Source of the DNA: Serinus canaria
Lineage: Eukaryota; Chordata; Aves; Passeriformes; Fringillidae
Assembly: GCF_022539315.1 (NCBI RefSeq)
Contig: NC_066314.1
Span: 40,361,180-40,425,179 of the forward strand
Reading direction: 5' to 3'
Length of the DNA stretch: 64,000 nucleotides
Of the stretch, positions 63,711 through 64,000 are shown piece by piece. Within the stretch, counting starts at the first letter, position 1. Each line of letters starts with the position of its first letter. Position numbers and translations under genes: made by a program. The notes under the pieces were generated by a model, which worked only from the letters and a program-made list of their open reading frames with translations, did not search any database and was not told where the DNA came from.

Positions 63711-64000
63711 TTTTTCACCCTCTTGTTAGCTGAGAGAGCCCTTTCCTCTCTTCCTCTCCCAATCCTAGTGGAGTAAGGAGGGAATTTTAGTACTGGTGCA
63801 ACTTTATTTCTACTCATTTCTTTGTGGTACTAAATCCATTCTCAAAGAGTTCAAAGGAGACCTGCTCTGTTGGATGCCCGGATTGCAACTGACCCAGATT
63901 TTCTAATATAAAGCTTTGCACAGTACCTTCTTATTAAAAAATTTCCTTCTATGGGTTGAGATTGATGTCTAAAGTGAGTAGCAGCTGAGGAGACTAGGCA
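63711..64000. other. Unique sequence to the window end
   Basis: Nothing recognisable. Confidence 0.5.

Overview
The window looks like nuclear DNA from a bird, most likely an oscine passerine. It is AT-rich and CpG-poor, with long stretches of unique-looking sequence broken by CR1 LINE fragments that carry the typical ATTCTATG tails. Solo LTRs of avian endogenous retroviruses are also present. A tRNA-derived SINE with a CR1-like tail points specifically to passerines. These identifications rest on remembered family consensus sequences, not on a database search.

I found no convincing protein-coding exon, functional tRNA, rRNA, known microRNA, CRISPR array or prokaryotic-type operon. The longest open frames (about 135 to 147 codons) are close to what chance gives in 64 kb at this base composition. 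The window is best read as intergenic sequence or as the interior of a very long intron.

Layout. Positions 1-7560 hold a T/G-rich tract, a minus-sense solo LTR (312-732) and a perfect 13-bp hairpin (5560-5593). Positions 7561-7871 are an A-rich tract followed by a CR1 tail. Positions 7872-19217 are almost feature-free. Positions 19218-19846 form the densest spot: a plus-sense ERV LTR containing a 24-nt inverted repeat, followed 13 bp later by a perfect 17-bp hairpin. A tRNA-Ile-like SINE lies at 24810-24954 and a 40-bp tandem duplication at 27987-28066. A second LTR ends at 30840. The largest mobile element is a 5'-truncated CR1 (about 31757-32975, minus strand), whose reverse transcriptase is still readable but has lost its catalytic motifs. 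More CR1 tails are at 34281-34325 and 41095-41352. The right third is mostly unique AT-rich sequence with small GC-richer patches, two possible minus-sense LTRs (about 49400 and 63481), a TG/TATG microsatellite at 55903 and several short tandem duplications.

No genes cooperate here. What can be read is a record of retroelement insertion and small-scale duplication. I did not find a new biological system. The item most worth a second look is the pair of hairpins in and beside the LTR at 19.4-19.85 kb.
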